Part shown: positions 61,322 to 64,000 of the stretch, one piece after another
How positions within the stretch are numbered: position 1 is the first letter of the stretch
Layout of the letters: each line of letters begins with the position of its first letter
Origin: Streptomyces sp. Y2F8-2
Lineage (GTDB): Bacteria > Actinomycetota > Actinomycetes > Streptomycetales > Streptomycetaceae
Direction of reading: 5' to 3'
NCBI RefSeq assembly: GCF_014905555.1
Contig: NZ_BNGS01000003.1
Span: 558,001 to 622,000 of the forward strand
DNA length: 64,000 bases
Translations under genes and position numbers: made by a program
Notes under the pieces: generated by a model
Database searches by the model: none
What the model saw: only the letters and a program-made list of their open reading frames with translations
What the model was told of the DNA's origin: nothing

Positions 61322-63442
61322 TCAGCCCAGGCTGAGAGCGCGGCGCAGGAAGTCGCGCTGGAGCAGCAGCAGGTTCTCCGCGACCGTCTCCTGGGGGGTC
61401 ATGTGCGTGACCCCCGACAGCGGCAGCACCTCGTGCGGCCGGCCCGCGGCCAGGAGGGCCGAGGAGAGGCGCAGGGAGTGGGCCACCACGACGTTGTCGT
61501 CCGCCAGGCCATGGATGATCATCATCGGGCGGGCCGGATCCACCGCGTCCACCAGGCCCGCGTCGTCGATGAGCGAGTTGCGGCGGTAGACGTCCGGCTG
61601 CTCGCCGGGGTGCCCCAGATAGCGCTCCTGGTAGTGGGTGTCGTAGAGCCGTAGGTCGGTCACCGGCGCGCCCACGACGGCCGCATGGAAGACGTCCGGG
61701 CGGCGCAGCACCGCCAGTGCCGCCAGGTAGCCGCCGAAGGACCAGCCGCGGATCGCGACCCGGGACAGATCGAGCGGGAAGTCGTCGGCCAGGGCGTGCA
61801 GCGCGTCCACCTGGTCCTGGAGCACGACCGCCGCGAGGTCGTCCTTGACCGCCTTCTCCCAGGCGGGGGAGCGACCCGGGGTGCCGCGCCCGTCGGCGAC
61901 GATCACCGCGAAGCCCTGGTCGGCGAACCACTGCGAGGTCAGGTGCGGATTGTGCGCGGCCACCACGCGCTGTCCGTGCGGGCCGCCGTAGGGGTCCATG
62001 AGGACGGGGAGGGAGGCGTCACCGGAGTAGTCCGTAGGCATAAGCACGGCGCATGGGATTCGGCGTGCGCCCCCCTGCGTCAGTCGCACGCGCGGGGACA
62101 AACCGGGGTGTTCCGCATACGACGCCACGGTGGCCAGACGCTTGCCGTGGCGCAGCACCTGCACCTGGACGCCGGGGCGGCCGAGGACCGAGGAGACGAG
62201 CACGGTCACGGCGCCGGCGCGCACCGCCGAGTGCACACCGGGCTCCTGCGACACGCGCTCCACGCCGAGTTCGTTCACCCGGTAGACGTGGACCTCGCCG
62301 ATCTCCGGGTCCGTCGCGGCCTCGCCCGCCGACGCGGCCACCAGCACATCCGCGTCCGCGACGTCGAGCACCGCCCGCAGGTGCAACTGCGGCCCGGTCA
62401 ACGGTCGTTCCCCCACGGCGAGCACCCGCGCGCCGCCCTCGTCGGCGACCCGGACCAACTGCCCGGAGGGGCTCCAGCACGGCACACCGGCGAAAAGTTC
62501 CAGCCAATATGGATCTTCGTCCGCGTGCACCATCCGGGTCGCGCCGGTGTCCGGGTCCACCGCCAGGTACAGCTGGCTGCGCTGGTCCCGCGCCTGCACC
62601 AGAATCAGCGGTGCCCCCGCCGCTGACCAGTGCACTCGCGCCAGATACGGGTAGCGCGCCCGGTCCCAGACGACCTCCGTGCGCGTCCCGTCGAGGGCCA
62701 CGACGAACAGCCGTACGTCCGCGTTGTCGGTGCCCGCAGCCGGGTACGGAACCCGCTGTGGCTCCTGGTCCGGACGCGCCGGATCGGAGATCCACCACCG
62801 CCGCACCGGCGTGTCGTCCACGCGCGACACGAGCAGCCGGTCGGACTCCGGCGACCACCAGAAACCCCGCGAACGGCCCATCTCCTCGGCCGCGATGAAC
62901 TCGGCCAGGCCGTACGACACCGACTCCGACTCCGGCTCCGCGAGCGCCCGGTCGCCCTCGCCCTCCGCGCCGACCACGCGCAGCGCGCCCCCGCGCACGT
63001 AGGCGATGTGCCGTCCGTCGGGGGCCGGGCGCGGGTCGATCACCGGCCCGGCCACGGGCAGTTCGCGTGCCGTTCCCGCGCGCAGCTCCGCCGTGAAGAG
63101 CCGCCCTGACAAGGCGAAAGACGCCAACTCCACGGTCGCGTCGGTGGCGTAGCCCACGATGCCGGCGCCGCCCTCGCGGCTGCGCTCCCGACGGGCGCGC
63201 TCCTCGGGCGGCAACTGTTCGGCGGCGCCCCCGAGGAGCGCTCCCGGGTCGGCCGCGGGGCGCTCCTTGCCGTCCGCCAGGTCGAGGACCCACAACTGGT
63301 GCGCGCGGTCCGTGCCGGAGGTGGACCGCAGGAACACGACACGGGAACCGTCGGGCGCGACGGTGAACGCACGCGGCGCGCCGAGCGTGAACCGCTGGGT
63401 CCGCGCGTGCCGTCGGGGGAAGGAAGCAGGCTCGGTGGTCAT
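61322..63442 (-). CDS. S9-family prolyl oligopeptidase / dipeptidyl peptidase IV-like enzyme
   Basis: 706 residues without a signal peptide, so probably cytoplasmic. The N-terminal ~430 residues form a beta-propeller (AFTVAPDGSRVVFLRS, HIAYVRGGALRV, GFWWSPESDRLLVSRVDD). The C-terminal alpha/beta-hydrolase has the catalytic Ser568 in RGWSFGGYLAAL, an Asp in GLADDNV (648/649) and His680 in SGVTHMTP. The EE motif of DPP4-type enzymes is visible in AEFIAAEEMGRSRGFWWSPE. It removes dipeptides or cleaves short peptides, fitting use of peptides imported by the neighbouring Opp systems. TATGGT-N6-ATG suggests a leaderless start. Confidence 0.93.
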   Translation of the reverse strand: MTTEPASFPRRHARTQRFTLGAPRAFTVAPDGSRVVFLRSTSGTDRAHQLWVLDLADGKERPAADPGALLGGAAEQLPPEERARRERSREGGAGIVGYATDATVELASFALSGRLFTAELRAGTARELPVAGPVIDPRPAPDGRHIAYVRGGALRVVGAEGEGDRALAEPESESVSYGLAEFIAAEEMGRSRGFWWSPESDRLLVSRVDDTPVRRWWISDPARPDQEPQRVPYPAAGTDNADVRLFVVALDGTRTEVVWDRARYPYLARVHWSAAGAPLILVQARDQRSQLYLAVDPDTGATRMVHADEDPYWLELFAGVPCWSPSGQLVRVADEGGARVLAVGERPLTGPQLHLRAVLDVADADVLVAASAGEAATDPEIGEVHVYRVNELGVERVSQEPGVHSAVRAGAVTVLVSSVLGRPGVQVQVLRHGKRLATVASYAEHPGLSPRVRLTQGGARRIPCAVLMPTDYSGDASLPVLMDPYGGPHGQRVVAAHNPHLTSQWFADQGFAVIVADGRGTPGRSPAWEKAVKDDLAAVVLQDQVDALHALADDFPLDLSRVAIRGWSFGGYLAALAVLRRPDVFHAAVVGAPVTDLRLYDTHYQERYLGHPGEQPDVYRRNSLIDDAGLVDAVDPARPMMIIHGLADDNVVVAHSLRLSSALLAAGRPHEVLPLSGVTHMTPQETVAENLLLLQRDFLRRALSLG

Positions 63443-63448
63443 GCCCCG

Positions 63449-63454
63449 ACCATA
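63449..63454 (-). promoter_or_regulatory. Leaderless-type -10 box of the S9 peptidase gene
   Basis: TATGGT on the minus strand, 6 bases before the ATG at 63442. Confidence 0.45.
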
Positions 63455-63480
63455 TTGGCCATGCGCCCCCTTGTGCGGCT

Positions 63481-63500
63481 GTGCGCCGATCGATGCGCAC
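63481..63500. promoter_or_regulatory. 20-base inverted repeat upstream of the S9 peptidase gene
   Basis: GTGCGC-N8-GCGCAC, with CGATCG inside the spacer, begins 27 bases upstream of the S9 -10 box. It is a candidate operator; the regulator is unknown. Confidence 0.35.
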
Positions 63501-63632
63501 GTACGGATAGTTATGATCACTAGCGCATAGTGGGTATGAACGTGCTGCCCGCTGCGTGGATTTATCTGCTGGATTTGTCTGCCCCCATAGTCCGACCCCC
63601 CCGCGTCCTGGGATCTTTGGAGGTGAGCCGCC

Positions 63633-63827
63633 GTGGCACTCTCGATTTCGGCGGTGGTGCTGCTGGCGATCGTCGTCTTCCTTCTGATCAAGAAGTCCGG
63701 GCTGAAGGCGGGCCACGCGATCGTGTGCATGCTCCTCGGCTTCTACCTCGCCTCCTCCACGGTCGCACCCACGATCAGCGAGCTGACCACGAACATCGCG
63801 GGGATGATCGGCAGCATCAAGTTCTAG
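63633..63827 (+). CDS. Conserved 64-residue membrane protein
   Basis: Starts at a GTG with GGAGG nine bases upstream. Two hydrophobic helices (SISAVVLLAIVVFLLI and AIVCMLLGFYLASSTVA) flank a basic turn (KKSGLKAGH), followed by a polar tail (SELTTNIAGMIGSIKF). It is a recognisable small-protein type in Streptomyces; relatives also occur near conjugation genes of integrative elements as I remember, but nothing else here indicates such an element. Function unknown. A hairpin follows. Confidence 0.8.
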   Translation: MALSISAVVLLAIVVFLLIKKSGLKAGHAIVCMLLGFYLASSTVAPTISELTTNIAGMIGSIKF

Positions 63828-63862
63828 CGGCCCCGGAGGACAGGCCCCCTTCGCCCGCACGG

Positions 63863-63888
63863 CCGGGTCTTCCGTGAGGGGGACCCGG
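63863..63888 (+). terminator. Hairpin after the 64-residue protein gene
   Basis: CCGGGTC...GACCCGG with a 12-base loop that contains a further CC/GG pairing. Confidence 0.55.
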
Positions 63889-63926
63889 CGGCCGGTGCCG
63901 CCGGCGGCGGAGGACGGCCGGCCTCG

Positions 63927-63932
63927 TAGGGT
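63927..63932 (+). promoter_or_regulatory. Leaderless-type -10 box of mshB
   Basis: TAGGGT, 6 bases, then the ATG at 63939. Confidence 0.45.
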
Positions 63933-63938
63933 GGTCCC

Positions 63939-64000
63939 ATGACGGATCTGCCCGACCGGCGTCTGCTCCTGGTGCACGCGCACCCGGACGACGAGTCGAT
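63939..64000 (+). CDS. mshB: N-acetyl-glucosaminyl-inositol deacetylase MshB, start only (runs off the right edge)
   Basis: Only 20 codons are present, beginning MTDLPDRRLLLVHAHPDDES. The HAHPDDE motif holds the zinc-binding His-Pro-Asp-Asp residues of the LmbE/PIG-L deacetylases. In actinobacteria a short N-terminus of exactly this form belongs to MshB, which deacetylates GlcNAc-inositol in mycothiol synthesis. Another LmbE-type deacetylase cannot be excluded from 20 residues. The location after the small membrane protein agrees with Streptomyces gene order as I recall it. Confidence 0.75.
   Translation, partial: MTDLPDRRLLLVHAHPDDES

Overview
The window is from a Streptomyces chromosome. 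Base composition is very GC-rich, coding frames have strong third-position G/C bias, genes are densely packed with ATGA, GTGA and TTGA overlaps, and rare TTA codons are confined to three genes. The end markers (xseA/ispH/ppgK on the left, mshB on the right) and the typA plus oligopeptide-transporter block match the chromosome-core order I remember from S. coelicolor, but without the actinorhodin cluster that lies in that interval there. I see no rRNA, tRNA, CRISPR array, insertion sequence or plasmid/phage module.

Layout. 1-5 kb holds housekeeping genes (xseA, ispH, ppgK, a DUF6542 membrane protein, ychF) and a Uma2-type nuclease. 5-17 kb holds cell-envelope and stress genes: an M48 metalloprotease with a small partner, a two-domain VOC protein, an ECF sigma factor with a one-pass membrane partner, a secreted PGRP amidase, a RecQ-type helicase and a secreted serine hydrolase. 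17-31 kb is a signalling island. It has three large proteins that each combine a SpoIIE/PP2C phosphatase with a C-terminal RsbW-like ATPase, plus a stand-alone RsbW-like ATPase. One of the three is fused to an APC-type amino-acid permease and lies just downstream of a threonine-synthase-like gene. A GntR regulator, a SPOR-domain miniprotein and a MutT protein sit between them.

31-43 kb holds a TPM-family relative lacking its TPM domain, an operon of two related small membrane proteins around an APH-fold kinase, a succinate dehydrogenase/fumarate reductase operon, an LpqW-like lipoprotein and typA. 43-61 kb holds three complete oligopeptide ABC transporter operons. The outer two are close paralogues on the + strand; the middle one is distinct, runs the other way and has a binding protein anchored by a C-terminal helix. 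The window closes with an S9 peptidase, a 64-residue membrane protein and the start of mshB.

How the genes fit together. Peptide import (three Opp systems), peptide hydrolysis (S9) and amino-acid sensing (permease-phosphatase fusion) are close together. Many genes have a TANNNT box 6-7 bases before the start codon, the actinobacterial leaderless arrangement. Two Crp-type sites (GTG-N6-GNCAC) lie before the PGRP gene and the sdh operon. TTA codons in the M48 protease, the serine hydrolase and the middle Opp binding protein suggest bldA-dependent, late expression of surface proteolysis and uptake functions.
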